Virus record (IMG/VR): IMGVR_UViG_3300004369_000070
Location: 1-33,600 of that record
Reading direction: 5' to 3' (one strand)
Length of the DNA: 33,600 nt
Origin: a virus
The position numbers and the translations under genes were made by a program. The notes beneath the pieces are model-generated. The model searched no databases. It was not told the origin of the DNA and saw only the letters and a list, made by a program, of their open reading frames with translations. This document shows positions 27,742 to 33,517 of this stretch, one piece after another (position 1 is the stretch's first letter; the number at the start of each line of letters is the position of its first letter).

Positions 27742-29823
27742 TTAGTAACCGCTACCTGAACCTGAAGGTGCTGATGAACCTCCAGATGCACCGCTAGTGG
27801 TAGTGGCAGTGGTGGTCGCACCAGCAAAAGAACTATTAGTAGAAGTAGTTGCATTCACTGCGTTGTTTGCCGCCGTAGTCATAATATTTGCAGGACCACC
27901 AGCACGAACTAAATTACCTTCTGCATAAGAAGAAGATACAATGTAAGTAGATGCTGATGGATCAATTCCTGATGCGATTTGGTCTGATACCATTTCAAAC
28001 GTACTGTTACTAATATCTAGTTGCAAATAAAGATCCTGTAATCCGACAACATCATTCGATAAAGGTGTTGCTTGAACTTCTATGACTTGTTGCCCATCTT
28101 TTTCCAGTGCTGCAACAATGTTGACTGCATTAATAGTTATGATTCCATTTACATAATCAACAGTCCCTACATTGTTTCGTATTATTGTTGGATTTTGAGA
28201 TCCAATATTGGGAACAGTAAAGAAGAATAAAGTTCCAGTTTGTCTGTTTGTATTTGGAACATCACCAAGATAAACATTTTCAGTAATTCCAGAAACTCTA
28301 AATGAACTAGATTTTATGTTATAACCGTTTATACTGAAAATATGGAATTGATTACCAAATCCAATTTGATACTCTGCGATGGTATTAGGTGCAACTCTTA
28401 AATCCCTTCTCATCTTTACAACAGTAATGTTTGATGTTACTGCCTCATGACTATCATCGATTGTTTTCAAAAACTTACTATACTTAAATCGAGCACCATA
28501 CTTATTTAATTCAGTAGAATCAGCATACTTAGCAGCATTATTAGAAACCACTGTTGAAACTTCAGCAGATGATGGTGCTAGATTTGTATTATAATAAACT
28601 TTTGAACTTACTTCAAGGAAGAGATATTTGAGATCTAAAATTTCAGGAACGATTCCTGCTACTGCATATTTTTTTAGTTTTAGTTTAATATTATCTTTGA
28701 TCAAATTCGGAAGAAAGTCCCCAAATCTAGGCTTTATACTAATGAAAACCTTTCCATATTGAGGAGGAATCAGTTCTTCTCCGCCAAATACAGAAATAGA
28801 CTCTGTATCTGGATATATTTTTGATGGAATTAAAGTCTCATAATCATCTGCTGTTACTGCACGATTTTGAGTTGAATAAATCTTTGGTGCATATTTCCTA
28901 ACGGATTCGACCTGCTCAATTGCAGAACCACCTCTAGAAGAATATTCAGGTGTTAACAGTGATATACCCTCTGCAACTGTATATTCATTTCCATCTCTTA
29001 CATAAGTCAACCTACCACTAAAAGCAAATTGGGAGAATCCATTTCCAGAATCTCCGTTAGTTACCAAATAAGTAACTGTAATATAATTTTGATCATCAAG
29101 TTTTTTACCAAAAATCCCATCTCCAAAAAATAGTTCATATCTTTCATCAGATACTTCTTGCAAATAGAAGATTTTTGAATCAGAACCAACATAGAACAAG
29201 TTATCCTGCAAAGAATACTTTACAGTTGCTGTAGAGGATGCATTATTCTTGACGCCAACTCTGATTAAATCTGTATCAATTCCAGGATTTGGTAAAATAA
29301 ACTTTTGTTGGGGGTTTCTTGCACTATAAGTAAAGTTTTTCTCTACAACCGTCCCCTCATAGATTGGTATTTCATTAAAAGCAGCAATCCCATTGATCAC
29401 AGGAACGGTTATATCATCTAAAATACAGAAGGAACCACTAGAACCACCAAAGACTCCTTTAGACGCTGCTACAGTGCCTTTACGGAGGGTTATAGACGCA
29501 GGTTTGGGTGTTATGTTAGTTGCATCAACAATAAAGGATATTGCAGATGTTGCTGCTTTTCTTGATCTGGGTGTATATCCAATATTCCTTGCTAATGCAA
29601 CTACATTTTCTCTTAAAGTTGCAGTATCAATAAAAACTTCGTTTGCTACCATATTAGCATTATACGAAGTAATATACGTATTATATGCTAATACATCTAA
29701 AATAGTTGATAGGTTAGAACCTTCGAAGTCATAATCCGTAAAATTGGAATTTGACTTTAAATATTCTTTGAGAGTAGTTTTAACGTCCTCAAAGTCTAAA
29801 TTTGTAAAATTTACTAGTGGCAT
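27742..29823 (-). CDS. 6: gp6 baseplate wedge protein
   Basis: A 693-aa protein, close to T4 gp6 (660 aa), the wedge component that forms the inner baseplate ring and rearranges on sheath contraction. The N-terminus (VNFTNLDFEDVKTTLKEYL, NLSTILDVLAYNTYITSYNA, VANEVFIDTATLRENVVALA, RNIGYTPRSRKAATS) is the conserved gp6/baseplate-J-like core. The middle contains FFGDGIFGKKLDDQNYITV and KYAPKIYSTQNRAVTADDYE, also typical. The last 55 residues are unusual: a Ser/Thr/Gly/Ala low-complexity tail (ATTTATTTSGASGGSSAPSG). ATG 29823 follows the gp25 stop by one base, with AGGT just upstream, so it is likely coupled to gp25. Confidence 0.95.
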   Translation of the reverse strand: MPLVNFTNLDFEDVKTTLKEYLKSNSNFTDYDFEGSNLSTILDVLAYNTYITSYNANMVANEVFIDTATLRENVVALARNIGYTPRSRKAATSAISFIVDATNITPKPASITLRKGTVAASKGVFGGSSGSFCILDDITVPVINGIAAFNEIPIYEGTVVEKNFTYSARNPQQKFILPNPGIDTDLIRVGVKNNASSTATVKYSLQDNLFYVGSDSKIFYLQEVSDERYELFFGDGIFGKKLDDQNYITVTYLVTNGDSGNGFSQFAFSGRLTYVRDGNEYTVAEGISLLTPEYSSRGGSAIEQVESVRKYAPKIYSTQNRAVTADDYETLIPSKIYPDTESISVFGGEELIPPQYGKVFISIKPRFGDFLPNLIKDNIKLKLKKYAVAGIVPEILDLKYLFLEVSSKVYYNTNLAPSSAEVSTVVSNNAAKYADSTELNKYGARFKYSKFLKTIDDSHEAVTSNITVVKMRRDLRVAPNTIAEYQIGFGNQFHIFSINGYNIKSSSFRVSGITENVYLGDVPNTNRQTGTLFFFTVPNIGSQNPTIIRNNVGTVDYVNGIITINAVNIVAALEKDGQQVIEVQATPLSNDVVGLQDLYLQLDISNSTFEMVSDQIASGIDPSASTYIVSSSYAEGNLVRAGGPANIMTTAANNAVNATTSTNSSFAGATTTATTTSGASGGSSAPSGSGSGY

Positions 29824-29824
29824 T

Positions 29825-30226
29825 TTACCTGGTTGGTTGCAATATGAATTCTAATTGTTGTAATGGAAGGTCAGCTCCTATAATGTCATATCTAATAACA
29901 ACTTCAAATGCATTGCCATCAATATTAGCAAATGCTCTTACAGACTTTAAATTAACTCTAGGTTCATAGATTCTAATTGATTCATCAATTTGCTTTTGAA
30001 TTTCAATCGCAGTTAAATCATCTGCATTTTCAAAAAGAGATTCAGTAATGCGAGATCCAAATCTTGGATTGAAAAATTTCTCTCCAGGATTTGTAAAAAC
30101 AATATTTTTTACTGATCTTGCGATTGCATTCTCATTTTTCATTGCAATCAGATCTTTAGTCAGAGGATTAGTCTGAAAAGACATGCTAATATCTTTAAAT
30201 CCTTGACTTATCCTCTCTAAAGGCAC
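29825..30226 (-). CDS. 25: gp25 baseplate wedge protein
   Basis: A 133-aa member of the GPW/gp25 family, the small wedge subunit joining gp6 and gp53 to the inner baseplate and sheath initiation. Diagnostic segments are NPLTKDLIAMKNENAIARSV, NPGEKFFNPRFGSRITESLF and YEPRVNLKSVRAF; T4 gp25 is 132 aa. It begins with GTG at 30226 (product MPLERISQGFKD), chosen because the eight residues after it match cyanophage gp25 openings; the next in-frame ATG (Met15) would remove conserved sequence. No clear Shine-Dalgarno is present. A GATAAATA late box lies 22 bases upstream and shares bases with the preceding stop codon. Confidence 0.96.
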   Translation of the reverse strand: MPLERISQGFKDISMSFQTNPLTKDLIAMKNENAIARSVKNIVFTNPGEKFFNPRFGSRITESLFENADDLTAIEIQKQIDESIRIYEPRVNLKSVRAFANIDGNAFEVVIRYDIIGADLPLQQLEFILQPTR

Positions 30227-30247
30227 AACAATACGGCAATTATGTAT

Positions 30248-30255
30248 TATTTATC
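30248..30255 (-). promoter_or_regulatory. T4-type late promoter box before gp25
   Basis: Read on the minus strand this is GATAAATA, fitting NATAAATA. It overlaps the TGA of the 53-aa gene and lies 22 bases before the gp25 GTG. It would start the baseplate-wedge transcript. Confidence 0.55.
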
Positions 30256-30415
30256 AACCAAAAAGTGGCTTTGGATCGCTCTCAGGATCGAAAAGTTCAC
30301 TTTCTTTGATTTTATCGGTCTTTTTGGGAGTGATTTTGTCGTTAGAGATTTCTCTTAGCATTTTTTGATGCTGATCAGCACCCAAATTGTCTAAAAAATC
30401 GTTATTTGGAGTCAT
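30254..30415 (-). CDS. 53-aa small acidic/basic protein of unknown function
   Basis: From ATG 30415 the frame gives MTPNNDFLDNLGADQHQKML, a lysine-rich middle and the C-terminus PESDPKPLFG. A longer reading from a TTG at 30511 would lie wholly inside the 227-aa gene and is unlikely. The chosen start overlaps the end of the 227-aa gene by 14 bases, with a purine tract (AAAAAGAGAAAA) upstream. There are no Cys, no membrane segment and no motif I recognise. Its place directly before gp25 suggests co-expression with the wedge genes. Confidence 0.65.
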   Translation of the reverse strand: MTPNNDFLDNLGADQHQKMLREISNDKITPKKTDKIKESELFDPESDPKPLFG

Positions 30416-31085
30416 TTTTCTCTTTTTCGGGTGAATTTTTACGTTCTTTTGCAGTTTTCCAGAAATATTCGTCCTCATGTCCCATACTAAGACGTTCAAA
30501 ACCGTTTTCAACTTGATAATATTGTGTTGATACCTTAAAATCAGGCATTTTTGGTTCGACAGGAGTCAAACTATTGTCGTAGATACGCATTCTATTGTTT
30601 GGATAGAGCGCATATTGCCCATTTTCAAGTTCAATTAAGTTATGAGACTTGTGTTCAGCTGGATTTTCACTTGTTGCATAGTCAACTACATCAGGATCCT
30701 GATGATAATTGTCTAAAGTACAGATATATGTTCCTTTCTGAATCCCAAAGTCTCTTGTATATAGTTCATAGTCCATAGAACCAATGAATTGTTTCGTTAC
30801 AGAGACCACTCCATAGTCCATACAGTTCCAAAATTGTAGGTTAGGTAGGTTCATATCAGGATCTGGTGTCTCTGGTGCCGAGACAAACGCGCTGATGGGT
30901 AACTTGTCATACATTGCGGCATACTCTGGTAAGTATGTCTCAAAATAAAAAGTGCGCCCAGGTATCGACTTTGCCGATACCCAGACGCCTTTGACAAATT
31001 CACCATGACCGCTTTGATGATCCGTAAGATACTCTTTACGTACCCAGACCTCTACCGAGGGGAGGTTACAAATAAGTGCTGCCAT
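30402..31085 (-). CDS. Conserved 227-aa cyanophage protein of unknown function
   Basis: A 227-aa soluble protein starting MAALICNLPSVEVWVRKEYL. It is rich in aromatic residues and Asp (FWNCMDYGVVSVTKQFIGSM, DYELYTRDFG, TLDNYHQDPDVVDY, QYALYPNNRMRIYDNSL) and ends in a highly charged tail (KERKNSPEKEKNDSK). I recall close relatives upstream of gp25 in marine T4-like phages, without a known activity. There is no signal peptide or transmembrane segment. A GGTAAATA box overlapping the stop of the upstream 43-aa gene lies 23 bases before the ATG and may be a weak late promoter. Structural, assembly or host-takeover roles are all possible. Confidence 0.85.
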   Translation of the reverse strand: MAALICNLPSVEVWVRKEYLTDHQSGHGEFVKGVWVSAKSIPGRTFYFETYLPEYAAMYDKLPISAFVSAPETPDPDMNLPNLQFWNCMDYGVVSVTKQFIGSMDYELYTRDFGIQKGTYICTLDNYHQDPDVVDYATSENPAEHKSHNLIELENGQYALYPNNRMRIYDNSLTPVEPKMPDFKVSTQYYQVENGFERLSMGHEDEYFWKTAKERKNSPEKEKNDSK

Positions 31086-31106
31086 GATAAGTTAACATTG
31101 TTTTAC

Positions 31107-31238
31107 CTATTTACCTTGTCCACGATACTTCTTTTTTGCTTTATTACGAGAAGTCGCGGAACATAGAGTATATTGCGAGTTTCCTTGACGAGTATTTTTC
31201 GGTGTGCTCTTTACATAAGAGCCGCCTTTCATTAACAT
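31107..31238 (-). CDS. 43-aa basic micro-protein
   Basis: The frame from ATG 31238 encodes MLMKGGSYVKSTPKNTRQGN and ends SRNKAKKKYRGQGK. It is strongly basic (10 Lys/Arg in the C-terminal half), which suggests nucleic-acid or ribosome contact, but no function is known to me. A GAGGT ribosome binding site overlaps the stop codon of the glycosyltransferase gene just upstream, so the two are probably coupled. A second in-frame ATG (31232) is possible. The KGGSYVK opening is, from memory, recurrent in small cyanophage proteins. Confidence 0.72.
   Translation of the reverse strand: MLMKGGSYVKSTPKNTRQGNSQYTLCSATSRNKAKKKYRGQGK
31108..31115 (-). promoter_or_regulatory. Possible weak late promoter box before the 227-aa gene
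   Basis: Read on the minus strand this is GGTAAATA, six of eight matches to TATAAATA. It overlaps the stop of the 43-aa gene and lies 23 bases before the next ATG. Spacing matches the better boxes, but the sequence alone is weak. Confidence 0.25.
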
Positions 31239-31249
31239 AATTCAGTACC

Positions 31250-32020
31250 TCAAATAATGCGAATTTTTTCGTGACCAACTCTGATACGAGGATCGCACCA
31301 GATCTCAAGTCCTTGCTCTTTTGCATCAAGACAGAATGAAACATCTTCACCACACATGTCCTGAACACTTCCACTCTCAAAGACTTGCATCTTAGGAGCA
31401 AACCAAGGATATTCAAGATTCTCAAAAACACCCTTCTTAATGAGCACCCATCCAAAACCTGTGTAGTCTACAGTGAATGGCTTACGTCTTTTACTGATTG
31501 ATTCAATTGTTTCGTGGTTCATTAATCCACCATTCTTACGGAAGTCTTCTTCTTCTAACCAATGTGCGACAGAAGTTGTGTGTCCATCTTCAGTAGCATA
31601 CCATCCACTAACAATCTCTTTCTCTGTTTCATCTTCTGCAATTGCCATATCACACAATTGCCAAAATTTATCAGTGTTGAATACAATATCACTATCAATC
31701 CACAACTGATAATCATATTGTAACTTACCATCCCAAGGAATTTGCTTAGGCCCACGAAGTACATTTGCACCTAGACACTTACAACGTGCAAAGTTAACCA
31801 TTGAACTGTAGTCCTGTGAGATCTGAATACTCATCTGGTTCTGTACCAGATCGAAACACAGTTGTACAAAGTTCTTCAAGAATGTAAATGAACATCCACG
31901 TCCAGGAAGACAAAATACAATCGTTTTTCCTCTCATCCTTTCTTTGATTGCTTGATAGTCCCACTCAGGTTCTTGAGTCTTCTTGGACTTATTTGCTTTT
32001 ACTGTAAATCCTTTTGCCAT
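31250..32020 (-). CDS. GT-A-fold glycosyltransferase-like protein
   Basis: A 256-aa protein that looks like a family-2-type, GT-A-fold glycosyltransferase. KTIVFCLPGRGCSFTFLKNF (about 32-51) resembles the nucleotide-binding start. WIDSDIVF (108-114) gives the DxD metal/sugar-nucleotide motif. YTGFGWVLIKKGVFE (186-200) and CGEDVSFCLDAKEQG (223-237) supply the acceptor-side glycine-rich and catalytic ED segments, and a late His lies in VGHEKI (near 250). No membrane anchor is seen, so action is cytoplasmic, on host polymers, virion protein or DNA; the substrate cannot be told. It has its own strong sigma70-type promoter, unlike the downstream virion genes. The ribosome binding site is weak (CTGAAGC). 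Confidence 0.75.
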   Translation of the reverse strand: MAKGFTVKANKSKKTQEPEWDYQAIKERMRGKTIVFCLPGRGCSFTFLKNFVQLCFDLVQNQMSIQISQDYSSMVNFARCKCLGANVLRGPKQIPWDGKLQYDYQLWIDSDIVFNTDKFWQLCDMAIAEDETEKEIVSGWYATEDGHTTSVAHWLEEEDFRKNGGLMNHETIESISKRRKPFTVDYTGFGWVLIKKGVFENLEYPWFAPKMQVFESGSVQDMCGEDVSFCLDAKEQGLEIWCDPRIRVGHEKIRII

Positions 32021-32043
32021 GTTTTTGAAATTGCTTCAGTTCA

Positions 32044-32072
32044 AGTATAACGTGTATTATGTAGAATGTCAA
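32044..32072 (-). promoter_or_regulatory. Strong sigma70-type promoter for the glycosyltransferase gene
   Basis: Minus strand: -35 TTGACA (32072-32067), a 17-base spacer and -10 TATACT (32049-32044). This is one base off full consensus. The leader to ATG 32020 would be about 18 bases. A perfect inverted repeat abuts the -35 box on its upstream side. Confidence 0.8.
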
Positions 32073-32095
32073 TCTCGATAATTATTATCGAGATT
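32071..32095. repeat. Perfect 11-bp inverted repeat, terminator-like hairpin or operator
   Basis: AATCTCGATAA and TTATCGAGATT flank a three-base loop. It lies 10 bases after the 66-aa stop codon but is not followed by a T-tract on the minus strand, so it is not a classical terminator. It overlaps the -35 element of the next promoter by two bases. It could protect the upstream mRNA end or be the site of a dimeric regulator. Confidence 0.7.
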
Positions 32096-32105
32096 ACCTC
32101 ACCTT

Positions 32106-32306
32106 TCAATAACTATTGTGACCTGTTGGTTTAGATTCTTCAAAGGCGCGAGTACATACCTCATAAGACAAATCCTCAAGGTCATAATCAGTCTTCATTA
32201 GACCAACCATTCCCTTGAGGGTTTTCCATGTATCATTAAATTGTTCCTCAGTTAAATTGTTATATAAACACTCTTGCTTTGCGTAAATGTGATAAACCTT
32301 TTCCAT
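32106..32306 (-). CDS. 66-aa conserved cyanophage micro-protein
   Basis: From ATG 32306 the frame gives MEKVYHIYAKQECLYNNLTE, then FNDTWKTLKGMVGLMKTDYD and LEDLSYEVCTRAFEE. I recognise this pattern (YHIYAK, W-x-L-x-x-MVGLMKT-Y, DLSYE) as a recurrent small protein of marine cyanophages, function unknown. A TTG further upstream would add ten residues but breaks the conserved opening. No Shine-Dalgarno is visible; the leader before the ATG is very A/T-rich. The consensus promoter at 32479-32507 implies a leader of about 165 bases. Confidence 0.8.
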   Translation of the reverse strand: MEKVYHIYAKQECLYNNLTEEQFNDTWKTLKGMVGLMKTDYDLEDLSYEVCTRAFEESKPTGHNSY

Positions 32307-32478
32307 AAAAATTTTTTGCGCGGAATTTTTTTTCAATTATGAAATTAACTTTCGCATTGTATATCGAGGTCGAATTGTCACCTCTGTAGGTTAAAGGGAC
32401 CCATCGATTTTATATCACGCCCGCCGACGATAACAACGAACGCCCCATAATAACTGTCAAAAACTGATACTCTCCTCT
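32307..32478 (-). other. Long untranslated leader of the 66-aa gene
   Basis: No coding frame longer than a dozen codons was found on the minus strand. The stretch has a GC-rich patch (about 32415-32455), a second TTGACA (32455-32460) without a well-spaced -10, a TATAAA at 32409-32414, and a short inverted repeat GAGGT/ACCTC (32366-32384). It may be a structured 5' leader or carry further promoters. Confidence 0.45.
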
Positions 32479-32507
32479 ATTATATCACGGAAGCAAACTG
32501 ATGTCAA
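32479..32507 (-). promoter_or_regulatory. Full-consensus sigma70 promoter for the 66-aa gene
   Basis: Minus strand: -35 TTGACA (32507-32502), a 17-base spacer and -10 TATAAT (32484-32479), matching the bacterial consensus at all twelve positions. Expected to be recognised by the unmodified host vegetative RNA polymerase, hence early expression. Confidence 0.88.
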
Positions 32508-32568
32508 CTGCTGTTCGCGTTAACTAACACTCACCCCCGTGTTATTAAGTATCAATGAGACTGCTAAT

Positions 32569-32745
32569 CTACCAACGGACAGGTACACTCAGGTCCTCTA
32601 CATAACTGTCAATAACCCTCTCAGATCCTTCCAGTTCAAATAGATCCTCCCAATGAATCTGATGCGGGTCAAAGTCTTCCATCACCTCAATATCCAGCGT
32701 AATTCTATAACGTTGCTTCTGTGCCTGACTGATAGCGACTGACAT
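32569..32745 (-). CDS. 58-aa conserved cyanophage micro-protein
   Basis: The frame from ATG 32745 encodes MSVAISQAQKQRYRITLDIE and continues VMEDFDPHQIHWEDLFELEG to VEDLSVPVRW. The YRITLD-x-x-VMEDF-P-QI-W core matches a small protein family I recall from cyanophage genomes, function unknown. It is acidic, without membrane segments. A GGAG lies about 12 bases before the ATG. Its own strong promoter (32775-32803) gives a leader of only about 25 bases. Confidence 0.78.
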   Translation of the reverse strand: MSVAISQAQKQRYRITLDIEVMEDFDPHQIHWEDLFELEGSERVIDSYVEDLSVPVRW

Positions 32746-32774
32746 GAGACTGACTCCGTTGGTGATACTTAACT

Positions 32775-32803
32775 AGTATAGAATGTCTGAGAGATATTGT
32801 CAA
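32775..32803 (-). promoter_or_regulatory. Strong sigma70-type promoter for the 58-aa gene
   Basis: Minus strand: -35 TTGACA (32803-32798), a 17-base spacer and -10 TATACT (32780-32775). The boxes and spacing are identical to those of the glycosyltransferase promoter. Confidence 0.85.
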
Positions 32804-32815
32804 TCGTCCAATCAG

Positions 32816-32823
32816 TATTTATA
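32816..32823 (-). promoter_or_regulatory. Perfect T4 late promoter box
   Basis: Minus strand TATAAATA, matching the T4 late -10 element at all eight bases. It lies about 13 bases upstream of the -35 box for the 58-aa gene, so this gene cluster could be transcribed both early (host sigma) and late. Confidence 0.6.
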
Positions 32824-33132
32824 AGGAAGACTGATATTTTTGTGTTGTCAATCCCTCAGAAAACTTATGAGCGCCCGGTTGACATTTCTGAGAGTTCGTG
32901 ATAGACTGCTCGCTTAGATCACTACTCCTAGAGACATTTAGAGAGAGCATAATCATCACCCCGAGAACATTTAATTGAGAATAAAAAGACCCTCTGAGTA
33001 ACTCTCAAGACCCTTCAGATACCCTGCTGAGTATACTTAAACTGATCATTCTCAAGAACAGTATAAACAACTCATATACATTTATAAAACCTTTTTTAAT
33101 AGAAAAAAAGCATAATCTTTATACATTTGAGT
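32824..33132. other. Gene-poor stretch with promoter-like and inverted motifs
   Basis: No convincing gene is present. It contains a TTGACA on the minus strand (32846-32851), a plus-strand TTGACA with 17-base spacer and TAGACT (32879-32907), and an 8-bp inverted repeat CTCAGAAA/TTTCTGAG flanking about 22 bases. Variants of CTCAGAG/CTCTCA recur through it. Confidence 0.5.
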
Positions 33133-33159
33133 AAAAAAGGGGGACCAAATGACCCCCTT
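33133..33159 (-). terminator. Rho-independent terminator
   Basis: Minus strand: AAGGGGG, a nine-base loop, CCCCC, then TTTTTT. It lies nine bases after the stop of the 56-aa gene and separates the small-gene operon at the window's right edge from the following cluster. Confidence 0.9.
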
Positions 33160-33167
33160 ACTTACTA

Positions 33168-33338
33168 TCAGAAGTTCACAGGTTGACCACTGAAACTAAC
33201 TGCATCAGTGGTAATGTTGTCTCCTTCGTTCTCAACAAGGGAGTCAAGAATAGTAAGCAGATCATTACCATTGTTGGCAACTTTCAGCATACCGATCATC
33301 ACTTCTTTGGACATGATGTTGTCGTTAGTTTCAGTCAT
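33168..33338 (-). CDS. 56-aa small cyanophage protein
   Basis: The frame from ATG 33338 encodes MTETNDNIMSKEVMIGMLKV, then ANNGNDLLTILDSLVENEGD and ends VSFSGQPVNF. The VMIGMLK-x-x-N-G-N-x-L-x-ILD core resembles a recurrent small cyanophage protein, function unknown. It follows the 45-aa gene by five bases and is followed by the terminator, so it is the last gene of a short operon. The ribosome binding site is weak (CTGATGA). Confidence 0.75.
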   Translation of the reverse strand: MTETNDNIMSKEVMIGMLKVANNGNDLLTILDSLVENEGDNITTDAVSFSGQPVNF

Positions 33339-33343
33339 CGTCA

Positions 33344-33481
33344 TCAGAAAGAAGTGGTGGGGTTAGTGTCAATGACCTCAACAATTTGTCCGTCGTCAGT
33401 TAATACCTGATAGACAACTTTATCAGGTCCGATGTCTACTTTACCGACGATGATTGCGGTAGCAAGGATAAACTCAAGCAT
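33344..33481 (-). CDS. 45-aa small protein with hydrophobic N-terminus
   Basis: The frame from ATG 33481 encodes MLEFILATAIIVGKVDIGPD, then KVVYQVLTDDGQIVEVIDTN to PTTSF. The first 13 residues are hydrophobic but short for a membrane anchor. The rest looks like one small beta unit. The MLEF-LAT opening is one I recall from small cyanophage proteins. The ATG overlaps the end of a 19-bp tandem repeat, and no Shine-Dalgarno is seen. Function unknown. Confidence 0.65.
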   Translation of the reverse strand: MLEFILATAIIVGKVDIGPDKVVYQVLTDDGQIVEVIDTNPTTSF

Positions 33482-33517
33482 TTAGTTAAGTAGGTTAAAT
33501 TTAGTTAAGTAGGTTAA
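33480..33517. repeat. Perfect 19-bp tandem duplication
   Basis: Two exact, adjacent copies of ATTTAGTTAAGTAGGTTAA (33480-33498 and 33499-33517) fill the whole space between the partial gene and the 45-aa gene. The start codon of the latter begins in one copy. Confidence 0.95.

Noticed and set aside
30416-30511. TTG-initiated extension of the 53-aa gene to 85 aa
   Set aside because: The extension lies wholly inside the 227-aa gene; ATG 30415 gives a normal short overlap.
31144-31455. 103-aa minus-strand frame
   Set aside because: It overlaps the glycosyltransferase and the 43-aa gene in another frame and shows no family-like sequence.
32307-32336. TTG-initiated extension of the 66-aa gene by ten residues
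   Set aside because: The remembered family opening is MEKVYHIYAK, and the added residues are Lys/Asn filler from an AT-rich leader.
32819-32956. 45-codon minus-strand frame starting ATG 32956
   Set aside because: It is Ser-rich and unrecognised, its only purine tract is too close to the start, and its end falls inside the perfect late promoter box. It is possible but unsupported.
33079-33086. TATAAATG on the minus strand, seven of eight matches to the late box
   Set aside because: It lies about 330 bases from any gene start, in a very AT-rich stretch.
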